NCBI GenBank assembly: GCA_024243835.1
Contig: JALPMN010000518.1
Location: forward strand, 1,448-14,324
Reading direction: 5' to 3'
DNA length: 12,877 bases
From: Enteropsectra breve
Taxonomy: Eukaryota > Microsporidia
Both the position numbers and the translations under genes were made by a program. Shown in pieces: positions 1 through 7,636 of the stretch. The notes beneath the pieces were generated by a model. That model saw nothing but the letters and a program-made list of their open reading frames with translations, was not told where the DNA came from and ran no database searches. Position 1 is the first letter of the stretch; each line of letters starts with the position of its first letter.

Positions 1-355
1 GTACTCGCTTGAGATGTCTTCTCTAGTACTTTTTAAAATAGATCCAGGAATTGCGCTCTTAAAATTGGAAGAAACTAAATCTTTGTCAATGTCGAATATA
101 GGACGATGCTGATTTAAATTTTCATGTAGTGAAGATCCTATGGCCCTGTGGTATGAAAAATTATAAGCTTCTACGGCTGTGTCAACAACACGATCCCAAG
201 CTTTATGATTAAAGTTGCTTAATTTTCGTATCTTTTTTAGTATAGTATAGTTAAATCTTTCGACTGCTCCTTGAGTTTCCGGATGATAAGGAGAGCCAAA
301 TTTCCATTTTATACACGAAACATTAGCTATTTCTTGTGTTATTGATGATCTAAAT
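1..355 (-). pseudogene. Ty3/gypsy integrase core, C-terminal fragment
   Basis: The minus strand is open for about 118 codons from 354 to the window edge. It reads a retroviral-type integrase core: FRSSITQEIANV, then GSPYHPETQGAVERFN, which is the hallmark of the third catalytic Glu (E of GAVER), then the helical region AWDRVVDTAVEAYNFSYH. Integrase inserts retroelement cDNA into the host genome. The first two catalytic Asp would lie upstream and are absent, because a hAT terminus begins at 356 and puts a TGA in frame. The downstream end is cut by the window. The visible part has no stop or frameshift, so it is younger or better preserved than most sequences here. Family assignment (rve core of a gypsy-like pol) is firm; membership of a particular copy is not. 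Confidence 0.88.
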
Positions 356-372
356 CAGTGGTTCTCAAACTA
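356..372 (+). repeat. hAT left terminal inverted repeat
   Basis: CAGTGGTTCTCAAACTA, the exact complement of 5159-5175. The adjoining sequence (ATCATCGCCCACGATGGGG) is a weak version of the GC-rich hairpin found next to the right end. Confidence 0.85.
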
Positions 373-508
373 TTATATATCATCGCCCACGATGGGGAAA
401 AAATCAAATGCACCGCCCATTATTATTTACAAAAATTAAAAACGCTATATTTAAAATAAACTATAATTTTAAAATTTTGAAAAGCCTGTATAAATTTAAG
501 AAAAATTT

Positions 509-815
509 TTAATGGGAAGGATGAATTTGATGCTTTTCAATTAAATTCAGAATATTAAGCTTCATTTTAGTTTAAAAAAAGATGTAAATCGCCATGCCCT
601 GTGATATGCAATGAATTTCTTTTTTTGAAAATATTGTCGTAACAGCACTGAATCCATAAGTATGATGAAGGAAATGCGACTAAATATTTTGGGCTATTTT
701 CCAAAGGCCATTGTAAGAGAAGAAATTGGTTTTGGAGCCAAAAGTACTGATACTCCCGTGAGAACCTATACTTCAATTTCGAGCAGAGGACTTTAAAATA
801 CGCAAAATAAGGCTT
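509..815 (-). pseudogene. hAT transposase C-terminus (hATC dimerisation region)
   Basis: Reading the minus strand from 815, the frame gives FPSSYLWIQCCYDNIFKKRN then HGDLHLFLN. This parallels the hATC signature of ZBED5/Charlie-type transposases (F-S/T-TYLCE..FS....IKTK.RNRL...DLRLAL). After one frameshift near 555 a second frame reads NLIEKHQIHPSH followed by a stop at 509-511, matching the usual ...Q.HPSH end of these proteins. The CE residues of the YLCE motif appear as WI, so the fragment is degenerate as well as frameshifted. hATC mediates dimerisation of the cut-and-paste transposase. The upstream part is cut off at the Merlin insertion (816), and the BED finger and RNase H-like core were not found. 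The assignment rests on spacing of conserved residues and on lying between hAT termini. Confidence 0.65.
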
Positions 816-1729
816 GGAAAAAATTTTTATTTTTACCCCTAAAAATGAATTTCTCAAGGTTAACAAAAAAAGAATCAAAGAAGATTTTAGATAAAATTCA
901 TGCACAAAAAGTAGTTGTTTATCCCCAATGTGGAAGCAAATTGAATGCTAGATAAAAAAAATATTTAGCTGGAAGCATTGCAAAAAGCAGGTTAGGCTGA
1001 CTGAAAATAATATTTTTTACAATTCTAAGCAAATGCCAAAGACAATTCTGAAAATACTTGAATTATGGATGCAAAATGAAGCTACAAAATTAATTTCATA
1101 TATAACAAGAGTCTCTAAAAAAGCAATATGGCGATTACTAAAAAAAGTAAGAAGAATTATTGTGCCTAGATATAATTATCTAGTTAAACAGGTCGGAGGT
1201 TCTGATATTATTGTGGAGGTGGACGAGAGTAAATTCGGAAAGCGTAAATATAATAAAGTTCACCATGTTGAAGGGATCTGGATATTGGGGATGGTAGAGC
1301 TAACACCTTAAAGGAGAATACATCTTGTTGCCGTAGTTAAAAGGAACTCTGAGACATTAATAAGTAAAATGAAAAAAAATATTTCAAGCACTGTAACATT
1401 TATAGTGATTGTTGGTGCGGCTATCCCAAAACAATTAAGTATTGTGCCAGCACTTGCATAGTGAATCATTCAGTAAAATTTGTCGATCGTATTAATAATG
1501 GGCATACAAATACAATTGAAGGATGTTGGTGCGGTGTTAAAATGAATGTACCATACAGAGCCAGGACTAAGAAAAAAATTCTACTGTATCTAACAAGATT
1601 TATGATTCTTCGAAATGAAAAAAGCCACCTGCTAATGCATTAGTTTAATACTTATTTTATTAGCTACTTATGTCAAAACTTTATATCTTTACTCTTCGTT
1701 TTTAGGGGCTAAAAATAAATTTTTTTTCC
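816..1729 (+). mobile_element. Merlin (ISXO2-like) DNA transposon, decayed
   Basis: Matching inverted repeats bound a compact 914-bp unit: 816-847 (GGAAAAAATTTTTATTTTTA then CCCCTAAAAATGAA) and the complement of 1696-1729 (GGAAAAAAAATTTATTTTTA then GCCCCTAAAAACGAA). The transposase starts inside the left repeat and ends about 50 bp before the right one, as expected for these very small elements. Merlin elements normally create 8-9 bp duplications. The flanks (taaggctt and taacacaa) do not match, so none is preserved. It splits the hAT coding remnant. Confidence 0.8.
845..1643 (+). pseudogene. Merlin/ISXO2-like transposase, frameshifted
   Basis: From an ATG at 845, a degenerate zinc ribbon appears (VVYPQCGSK, where the first Cys of CPxC reads Tyr), followed by a stop near 952. 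A second frame (1033-1311) gives the helical linker and then IVEVDESKFGKRKYNKVHHV, the ISXO2 signature with the first catalytic Asp at 1222-1224. A third frame holds SDCWCGYPK with the second Asp at 1407-1409. A fourth (1461-1643) reads VNHSVKFVDRINNGHTNTIE with the catalytic Glu at 1518-1520. All three acidic residues are therefore still written in the DNA but lie in different frames, with stops between them. The family is compact (about 250-300 aa), which fits the 800-bp span. The gene cannot encode an active enzyme as it stands. Confidence 0.88.
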
Positions 1730-2068
1730 TAACACAAAATAGTGTATATCATGGTCCGATCAACCGGATATTTAATTAATAATTATTGGAGCATTGCCCT
1801 CTGGTATCAATGCACACAGGGTTGCTTCCTAGATTTCTTTACGCTTTAAACTTTTTACTAAAAATTTATTCAAACTTTTCATGGATAAATTTTTATATTA
1901 GCAGAAATAGGTTACGATCATTAATATGAATTAATGATTAAGCATAAACTATCTGCTGCTAACAATAATAATGGTATTTATAGGAATAACTTAACAAAAA
2001 CATAAGATTATTTTTTTTAATAAAAGTTTAAAAAGAAACAACAAATTTTTGTAAAAAATAGAATAATA
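1730..2068. other. Unassigned AT-rich stretch between Merlin and Tc1-A
   Basis: No convincing reading frame was found on either strand. It is bounded by the Merlin right end and the Tc1-A target TA, so it is presumably remaining hAT shell. A somewhat GC-richer patch at 1750-1830 (GGTCCGATCAACC, then GCATTGCCCTCTGG) is the only sequence with any character. Confidence 0.4.
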
Positions 2069-2254
2069 CAGTCATATAAACAAAATTCCGGACACCCTAA
2101 AAGTTACAACAAAGTAAAACTATATAATTGCAAAAAGATGTTTTTAATGAGTTTTTTAGCTGATTTAATAGTATATGGAGTATTAAGACGCAATATGCTA
2201 TATTTTTAATTAAAGCTGGATTTTATATTTTTGCTGTCAACAAAATTCCGGACA
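2069..2254 (+). repeat. Tc1-A left inverted repeat with two direct repeats
   Basis: The outer repeat core is 2081-2094 and the inner 2241-2254, both CAAAATTCCGGACA. In IR/DR Tc1 elements such cores bind the paired-like transposase domain. The arm is complementary to 3338-3523 with scattered differences. Confidence 0.9.
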
Positions 2255-2307
2255 GAAAATATTTTTTCCCGACAAAAGAGATAAATTTTTTTCTTTTTAA
2301 GCTGACC

Positions 2308-3321
2308 ATGACGAGAAACCTGAGTGATTTTATTAAGGGACAAATAGTTTTGCTATATCAAGCAAGAAATTCAGGTCGCAAGGTTTCCAAGCTTTTAAAT
2401 TTACCTAAATCAACGGTTGCAGATTTTATTAAAAAGTATAATAAAACGCAATTAATAGGAAGAAAAAAGGTTCGAGGCGGCGTTCAATTCTAAATGAAGA
2501 AGAAAAAAACATTATGTAATATTGTTTTGAATAATCTTTGGTTAAATGCACAAGATATTGCTAATTTAGCCTATATTAAGTTTAATAAGCATATATCACG
2601 AATAACTGTAAGAAATATACTATCTGAATCTCAGCTACGGTGTAGAATAGCACGAAAAAGGCCTTTAGTCTCAGACAAAAATAGCGTTCTGAGATATAAT
2701 TTATCTAAAAAGTTTATGAGATTTCCGGAGGATGACTGGAAGAAAGTTATATTCAGCGATGAGTCTTCTTTTGAGTTGTTTGATTCACATAAGCATCAAA
2801 AAGTCTATCGATTGCCCAATACTGCCTTTGACACGCAAAACTTATCCCCAACTGTTAAGTTCGGTGGCGGTAAATTAATGGTATGGGGTTGTATATCTTA
2901 CTATGGCAAGGGGAACCTTGTTTTTATAGAAGATACCTTAGACAGCAAAAAGTACCTTCAACTATTGGCCAATAATCTGAAATCCCCCGCTTCTAAGATG
3001 GGCTTAGACTCTTTTATCTTTCAGCAAGGTGGTGCAACCTGCCAAACTGCCAAACTTATTAAAGATTATTTGAAAGATAATAATATTAAACTTCTAGAAT
3101 GGGCAGCACAATTGCCTGATCTTAATCCAATAGAGCACATCTGGTCTTATATGAAGCGTATTCGAACTAAATGTGTTTGCAAGAACCGCCCTGGGTTGAA
3201 AATTAAACTACAGGAAATATGGGACGAGATTCCTTTAGAAGTCATTCAAAACTTAATTTTAAGTATCCATAGGCGTATTAATGCTGTATACGATGCGAAA
3301 GGCAAAAACACAAAATATTAA
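2308..3321 (+). pseudogene. Tc1-family DD34E transposase, inactivated
   Basis: The ATG at 2308 opens a helix-turn-helix DNA-binding part (LSDFIKGQIVLLYQARNSGR, then KVSKLLNLPKSTVADFIKKY). A TAA at 2491-2493 interrupts the frame, which reopens at once at 2494 for 275 codons. Between about 2466 and 2510 the best match to Tc1 proteins (a basic GSRRRSILNEEEK stretch) lies in another frame, so two compensating indels in A-rich runs probably explain the break. The catalytic domain shows Asp 1 in FSDESSFELF (2758-2760), and LPDLNPIEHIW with Glu at 3133-3135. The second Asp, expected in FQQDG, reads Gly (FQQGGATCQTA, 3028-3030). Spacing from that position to Glu is 34 residues, the DD34E class. The stop and lost Asp make it inactive, although the last 275 codons are open. 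Confidence 0.92.
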
Positions 3322-3337
3322 ACTATTTTTATAAAAG

Positions 3338-3523
3338 TGTCCGGAATTTTGTTGACAGCAAAAATATAAAATCCAGTTTTGATTAAAAATATAGCATATT
3401 GCGTCTTAATTCTTCATACACCATGAAATTAGCTAAAAAACTCATTAAAAACATCTTTTTGCAATTATATAGTGTTACTTTATTGTAACTTTTAAGGTGT
3501 CCGGAATTTTGTTTACATAACTG
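3338..3523 (-). repeat. Tc1-A right inverted repeat with two direct repeats
   Basis: TGTCCGGAATTTTG occurs at 3338-3351 (inner) and 3498-3511 (outer), again 160 bp apart and mirroring the left arm. The inner copy follows the transposase stop by only 16 bp. Confidence 0.9.
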
Positions 3524-3632
3524 TAGTTACGAAATCATTAGTAGTACTGTGGTTTGGTATGAATGTTATGTAAATTACTAGACACTGTTAAATAACACGT
3601 TATAACAATTTCGATTTAAAATTATAATGATA

Positions 3633-3830
3633 CAGTCTTGGCCAAAAAAAAGTTATATTTTTATTAAACGTTTTAGAGAACAGATATGATAAGCTACCAA
3701 AAAAGGACTTTTATAGACAAGCATGAATAAACACTGCATGTAAATTCGTTATCATTTTTTCTTGTAGTTTTAAATTTTACCTCTTCAACCTATTTTTTTA
3801 ACAGGCTGTGGCTAAAAAAAGTTATAATTT
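3633..3830 (+). repeat. Tc1-B left inverted repeat with two direct repeats
   Basis: The outer core has TGGCC at 3639-3643 and the inner, slightly changed, TGGCT at 3809-3813. Each is followed by an A-run and GTTATA. The inner copy is 74 bp upstream of the transposase ATG. Confidence 0.88.
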
Positions 3831-3886
3831 AGGAAAAATGCTTTTTCCCGCAAAAATCTCATAATACCGCAAATCTTTAATTCTAC

Positions 3887-4904
3887 ATGACTAAACATCT
3901 CACTAATGAGCAAAGCCATAAAATTATTTCGCTTTATTATGATAGAATGACGCAAGCAGAACTGGCAAATAAATATGATGTAACGCAGCCAGCAATTCAC
4001 AAGATTCTGAAAAAAAGTCACTCGTCCTCGTCGCAGAGCAAGTTTATCACTACGTGGAAGGCCATTTATTCTGAAAAGATGATAAAATGACTTATATGAA
4101 GCATTTAATCAGCAAAGATCCAAAAATAGGTTCTCGAAAGCTTAAAATAGCTTTACAAGAAAATAAAAAACCATAGTTTCGGACGGAACAATAAGACGCA
4201 GACTATCATCAATTGGTCTGAAAGGCAGAGTTGCCTGCTACAAACCACTATAGAGCAGCTCTCAGAATGATCAGAGGTATGAGCATGCAAAAGCATGGAT
4301 TTATTGGACCAAAGAAGACTGGGAAAGAACTATTTTTTCAGAAGAGACCAAAATTAATCTATTTGGCTCTGATGGAAGAACATATGTGCGTCGCTCTGAT
4401 GGGGAACGCTATGACGATAAGAATTTAATCCCAACCGTTAAGCATGGGGGAGGTTCAGTAATGGTATGGGGTTGTTTTTCATATAATGAAGTAGGCAAAC
4501 TTGCAATCATTGATGGTAATATGAACTCCATACAGTATACTAGAATAGTTGATAGTTCTTTAGAACAGTCTGCGGCAAATCTTTCGATTACCAATTATAT
4601 CTTCTAACAAGACAACGATCCAAAACATACTTCTATCTTTACAAAAGACTATTTTACAAGTAGAAATATCAATGTCATGAGCTGGCCTTCGCAATCACCA
4701 GATATGAACCCAATTGAGCATCTTTGGGCGTATTTAAAGCTTAAAATCCACTCTAGATGCCCTAAAAATAAACCGGAAGCAATAACAATTATTCAAGAAG
4801 AATGGAGTAAGATACCACTGGATTTATGCAGAAAACTGATTGATTCGATGCCAGATAGGGTATATGATATGTGTATGGCAAAGGGATCGCATACTATATA
4901 CTAA
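3887..4904 (+). pseudogene. Tc1-family DD34E transposase, multiply broken
   Basis: The ATG at 3887 begins a helix-turn-helix region (MTKHLTNEQSHKIISLYYDR, then AELANKYDVTQPAIHKILKK). The frame shifts near 4085 (to KDPKIGSRKLKIALQENKK) and again near 4170. From 4176 to the end one frame carries the rest: VSDGTIRRRLSSIGLKGRV, the catalytic core and the C-terminus, broken by TAG at 4251-4253 and TAA at 4605-4607 (apparently CAA to TAA before QDNDPKH). The second Asp (4611-4613) and Glu of PDMNPIEHLW (4716-4718) are present with 34 residues between them. The first Asp, expected in FSDET, reads Glu (FSEETKINLFG, 4341-4343). Two frameshifts, two stops and a changed active-site residue mark it as a pseudogene. 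Confidence 0.92.
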
Positions 4905-4908
4905 ATTT

Positions 4909-5105
4909 AAAATTATAACTTTTTTGGCCACAGACTGTTAAAAAATAGGTTGAAGAGGGAAAATTTTCAACCACAAGAAAAAAAGATAACGAATTTACAT
5001 GCAGTTTTATTCAAGCTTATCTATAGAAGTTCTTTTTTTGTAGCTTATCATATCTGTTCTTTAAAACCTTTAATAAAAAATATAACTATTTTTTGGCCAC
5101 GACTG
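4909..5105 (-). repeat. Tc1-B right inverted repeat with two direct repeats
   Basis: TATAACTTTTTTGGCCA (inner, near 4914-4930) and TATAACTATTTTTTGGCCAC (outer, ending 5100) mirror the left arm with about 169 bp spacing. The inner copy begins within 10 bp of the transposase stop. Confidence 0.88.
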
Positions 5106-5132
5106 TACATTTTCAATTAATCTGAACTTTGC

Positions 5133-5175
5133 TATCGCCCCCTAGGGGCGATATTGCCTAGTTTGAGAACCACTG
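5133..5175 (-). repeat. hAT right end with subterminal hairpin
   Basis: The terminal repeat is 5159-5175. Just inside it, TATCGCCCC (5133-5141) and GGGGCGATA (5145-5153) form a perfect 9-bp stem with a 3-nt loop. GC-rich hairpins of this CCCCTAGGGG type beside the terminus are common in Charlie-like hAT elements. It stands out because its surroundings are strongly AT-rich. Confidence 0.8.
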
Positions 5176-5194
5176 CAATAAACAAATATACTGC
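5174..5194 (+). repeat. Left member of a 21-bp perfect inverted pair
   Basis: TGCAATAAACAAATATACTG plus one more base is the exact complement of 6473-6493. Its first two bases are also the last two of the hAT element. It brackets the IS630-like transposase but has no TA immediately outside. Confidence 0.8.
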
Positions 5195-5388
5195 AGTATA
5201 CTGTTTTAGTATATGATAACATCGAATAAAATGATAAAATTGCACTAGGCTTTATGCGATACTTAAGCTCAATTTGATGCTATAAAAATTATTTCATTAC
5301 ATCAAAACAATCGCATAAATGCTTTTTACTAGCTGTTTTTTATTTTCAAATAATAATTTTTTTATTTAAAAATTTTTTTAAAACTGTT

Positions 5389-6386
5389 ATGCAGCGATAA
5401 AGACTCACGACGATGACAGAAGAAGAATCATTGATGCATATATAGCTGGCCATTCCGTTCAGCAGATTTCATTAATGTTTCAATTTAAGAGGCCAGCTAT
5501 ATATGCAGTAATACGCAAATACAGAACTAGCCAATCTATATATTTACAGCCATATGGTGGAAGCCATAATAAGAAATTAAACGATGAGCACGAAGAATTT
5601 ATTCGGGGCTGTATAGATGCGGACTGTGAAGTTACATTAAAAACCTTAAAACAGCATCTATTATTGCAGTTTGGGATTGATGTGAGTATCAGCACTATTA
5701 ATAGGTGCATAAGCAGCTTCAGTTATACGTTTAAGAGAATTCATTGGCTTCCACAGCGCAGAAATGATCCAGATGTGATTTTCGGAGACTCTACGCAGAA
5801 GAGTTTGTGAGGCTATTTTCATCAATGGATGACAGTTTTATATATTTCATTGAAGAAGTAAGATTTAATGTATCTATGCGCTCAAAAGCGGGTAGGATTT
5901 GAGGGGAACTACTCCTGTTAGTACTGTTCAACAACTTCGCTCAGAAATATATCATTTTGTTGTGCAATGAATAAAGACACAATGATTGGCTATAAAGCTG
6001 ATTCAAGGCCGTACAATTCGGACAGCTTCAGTATATTCGAGAGTAAATTGATTAAAGATTTAGTCAGCAACGGAGTTAGAGGAGGTGTTTTTGTAATGGA
6101 CAACGTTTCATTCCACAAAGTGAGAGCAATACGCATGTATGCTCAAGATCATGAGTTTGACTTTCTATTCTTACCTTCATACTCGCCATTTTTAAATCCG
6201 ATCGAAAATATGTTCAGCAAGTGGAAACAAGCAGTAAGAGTCTGCAACAGCCAAAACGAAGAGGAGCTTATGCATATTATTGAAAATGTAGCTCACTATT
6301 TTACAACAGAGGATTGTGCTAGCTTTTATAGGCATATGTTTACCTATATTCCACGCTGTTTGAGAGATGAAATAATAACGGATTAA
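5389..6386 (+). pseudogene. IS630-like DD34E transposase, copy 1, broken
   Basis: An ATG at 5389 is out of frame by one with the N-terminal helix-turn-helix sequence (DDDRRRIIDAYIAGHSVQQI, then FQFKRPAIYAVIRKY), which continues open to 5810. The frame then changes to YFIEEVRFNVSMRSKAGR, hits a TGA near 5900, and resumes at 5967-6386. The C-terminal part has the second Asp in VFVMDNVSFHK (6099-6101) and Glu in YSPFLNPIENMF (6204-6206), 34 residues between. The first Asp of the usual FIDE.GFN motif reads Glu (5852-5854). Such proteins excise and insert at TA dinucleotides. The start, several frame changes and the altered active site show it is dead. Confidence 0.9.
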
Positions 6387-6472
6387 ATACGTTTTTCAAA
6401 ATTTATTTGTAGTATAGTTTTTTTGACTTTTTTGATTTATTTAATCTTCATCATATTATAGAATATCTGTCA

Positions 6473-6493
6473 GCAGTATATTTGTTTATTGCA
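6473..6493 (-). repeat. Right member of a 21-bp perfect inverted pair
   Basis: CAGTATATTTGTTTATTGCA (6474-6493) with one further base is the exact complement of 5174-5194. It lies 87 bp after the transposase stop. Confidence 0.8.
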
Positions 6494-6540
6494 TCATTTT
6501 ACTTGCTTTATGGTTCATTTGATTTTTGCATGCCAAGTGC

Positions 6541-6589
6541 TTGTCAAAAATGGATGACACAATGTCAAGATGAGATGAAAAACTCTGTA
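6541..6589 (-). repeat. Diverged IS630-like right end plus target TA
   Basis: TTGTCAAAAATGGATGACAC through AAACTCTG, then TA at 6588-6589. Aligned without gaps to 11654-11703 it matches at 38 of 50 positions, including the inner TTGTCAAAA and the terminal CTGTA. It is most simply the original right end of IS630-like copy 1. Confidence 0.7.
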
Positions 6590-7253
6590 AAAGTAGTGAT
6601 ATCAAAAATCATTTTAAAGATATAAATAAAAATATAATTTAATAAATATAAGTATTTTTAAAAATGGTTTTTTCTTCTGTTTGCCTGATGGATCACGTAC
6701 GAGGACATCCTAGAGCAATATCAAGCATATGGCCGGCTCATCATGTGTCTAGGGCACGACAGTTATGTAGTTGGTTTTGTATCTTTTTATTAGTTTGTTA
6801 GTTATATTAGTTATTGTTTTTAACCATTTCCTTTGACTCTCTATAGCTTTTTTTCTTAAAGGGCCGCCTTTGTTTGTTTCCCGATTCTAAAGAAGTCCTA
6901 ATTTGAGCGTACAATTTAAATCCTAATATTAATACATAGGATTGAAGTTACAGACTAAAATAATAGTTTTAATTAAAATACTTTTTTGTAATTATTAATG
7001 ATAATTATCAACTATTTATATTTAGACATTAGACATAGGACTAACATTGTTCCGACAGCTTAATAAAAGTTTCAATGGGCTAATCAGTGAATTAAATTTG
7101 TTTTATCTATCTGATACTCTTATGTTTCACTCTGATACCTCAGTATAAGACTAAGCATAAATACACAGAGATGCATAGTACGATGTCTGATAACGGTAAT
7201 ATTAGCATATCAAGAAATAATAGTTCTAACGATTAAATTAAAATATAAAGACT
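6590..7253. other. Gene-free stretch containing a possible solo LTR
   Basis: No supported gene was found. Short open frames (45 codons from 6664, about 21 codons from 7188) have no recognisable similarity. The middle has LTR-like character, described separately. Confidence 0.5.
6744..7056. repeat. Possible solo LTR
   Basis: The segment begins TGTGTCTAGGGCACGACAG and ends AACATTGTTCCGACA, giving the 5'-TG...CA-3' ends and about 313-bp size usual for gypsy LTRs. Read on the other strand it begins TGTCGGAACA, also a common LTR-like start, with TATAAATAG about 35 bp in. No 5-bp target duplication (catca versus gctta) and no convincing primer binding site were found, so this is tentative. Confidence 0.3.
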
Positions 7254-7255
7254 TA

Positions 7256-7634
7256 CCGGTTTTCCTTGAAAATAAGACCTAGTCTTATTATCAAGGATGT
7301 GTCTTTTTTTTTAAAGTTTTAAAAATCAAAAATAAGACCGGTCTTATTTTCGAGAAAACAGATACCGAAAAAATTGAAATCAAGGTCAATTTAAGTTTTT
7401 TGCGAGCTGATAAAACTATTGATACAAAAAAGTATCATCCATTTATAAGAATAAAATTGTTTTTAGCATTTTCGGCACATTTTTTTATTTTACTTTTAAA
7501 TTTCTAAGCGGTTTTATTTATTTTAAATCCTAGTAAACTTCTAATCATTACAGAACTCAAAATTTAAAATTTTAGTTTCGAAAATAAGAGCACTCGAAAA
7601 TAGGACCATTGGTCTTATTTTCAAGGAAAATCGG
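7256..7634. mobile_element. MITE with 24-bp TIRs and TA flanks
   Basis: The left end is CCGGTTTTCCTTGAAAATAA then GACC (7256-7279). The right end, complemented, is CCGATTTTCCTTGAAAATAA then GACC (7611-7634), 23 of 24 identical. TA lies directly outside both ends (7254-7255, 7635-7636). The 379-bp unit has no coding capacity, so it is non-autonomous. The AAAATAAGACC core recurs internally in both orientations. The parent superfamily cannot be named from these ends alone. Confidence 0.8.
7329..7350. repeat. Perfect 22-bp palindrome inside the MITE
   Basis: AAAATAAGACC is followed directly by its complement GGTCTTATTTT. Near-palindromic versions lie at both MITE ends (7269-7290 and 7597-7621), so one motif is repeated as three inverted pairs. 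Confidence 0.85.
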
Positions 7635-7636
7635 TA

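Larger units (their letters stand above)
2069..3523 (+). mobile_element. Tc1-like element A with IR/DR ends
   Basis: The element begins CAGTCATATAAACAAAATTC and ends with the matching complement, with TA immediately outside each end (2067-2068 and 3524-3525), the standard Tc1/mariner target duplication. The arms are about 186 bp each (2069-2254 and 3338-3523). Each holds two copies of the core CAAAATTCCGGACA, 160 bp apart. It encodes a Tc1-family transposase between the arms and sits inside the hAT shell. Confidence 0.93.
3633..5105 (+). mobile_element. Tc1-like element B with IR/DR ends
   Basis: The element starts CAGTCTTGGCCAAAAAAAAG and ends with the complement, flanked by TA at 3631-3632 and 5106-5107. 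Arms are about 198 bp (3633-3830 and 4909-5105). Each contains the core TGGCCAAAAAAAGTTATA twice, about 170 bp apart, the same IR/DR plan as Tc1-A but with unrelated sequence. Another copy of this left end occurs at 9887-9979. Confidence 0.92.
356..5175. mobile_element. hAT element shell with three nested insertions
   Basis: Both ends carry the same 17-bp terminal inverted repeat, CAGTGGTTCTCAAACTA at 356-372 and its complement at 5159-5175. CAGTGGTTCTCAA is a familiar end of Charlie/ZBED-type hAT elements. A hAT C-terminal coding remnant lies just inside the left end. Removing the Merlin (816-1729), Tc1-A (2069-3523) and Tc1-B (3633-5105) insertions leaves about 1 kb of hAT shell, so this copy is also internally deleted. 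The 8 bp outside the left end (atctaaat) are not repeated outside the right end (caataaac), so no target duplication survives. The pieces 1730-2068, 3524-3632 and 5106-5158 are assigned to the shell only by position. Confidence 0.75.
5174..6587 (+). mobile_element. IS630-like element, copy 1 (ends uncertain)
   Basis: A broken DD34E transposase related to that at 10134-11135 defines the body. Two candidate sets of ends exist. One is a perfect 21-bp inverted pair at 5174-5194 and 6473-6493 (TGCAATAAACAAATATACTG and complement). The other is a right end at 6541-6587 that matches the right end of IS630-like copy 2 at 38 of 50 positions and is followed by TA, but has no visible left partner. The left boundary coincides with the hAT terminus at 5175. 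The family call is secure; the exact boundaries are not. Confidence 0.65.

Noticed and set aside
3887..4904. Programmed frameshifting as the reason for split transposase frames.
   Set aside because: Breaks occur at different places in each copy and are accompanied by nonsense codons and active-site changes, so decay is sufficient.
348..5183. An 8-bp target duplication for the hAT element.
   Set aside because: Left (atctaaat) and right (caataaac) flanks do not match, and no shifted pairing works.
6664..6801. A 45-codon plus-strand frame beginning MVFSSVCLMDH.
   Set aside because: Short, without recognisable motif, and partly overlapping the possible LTR.
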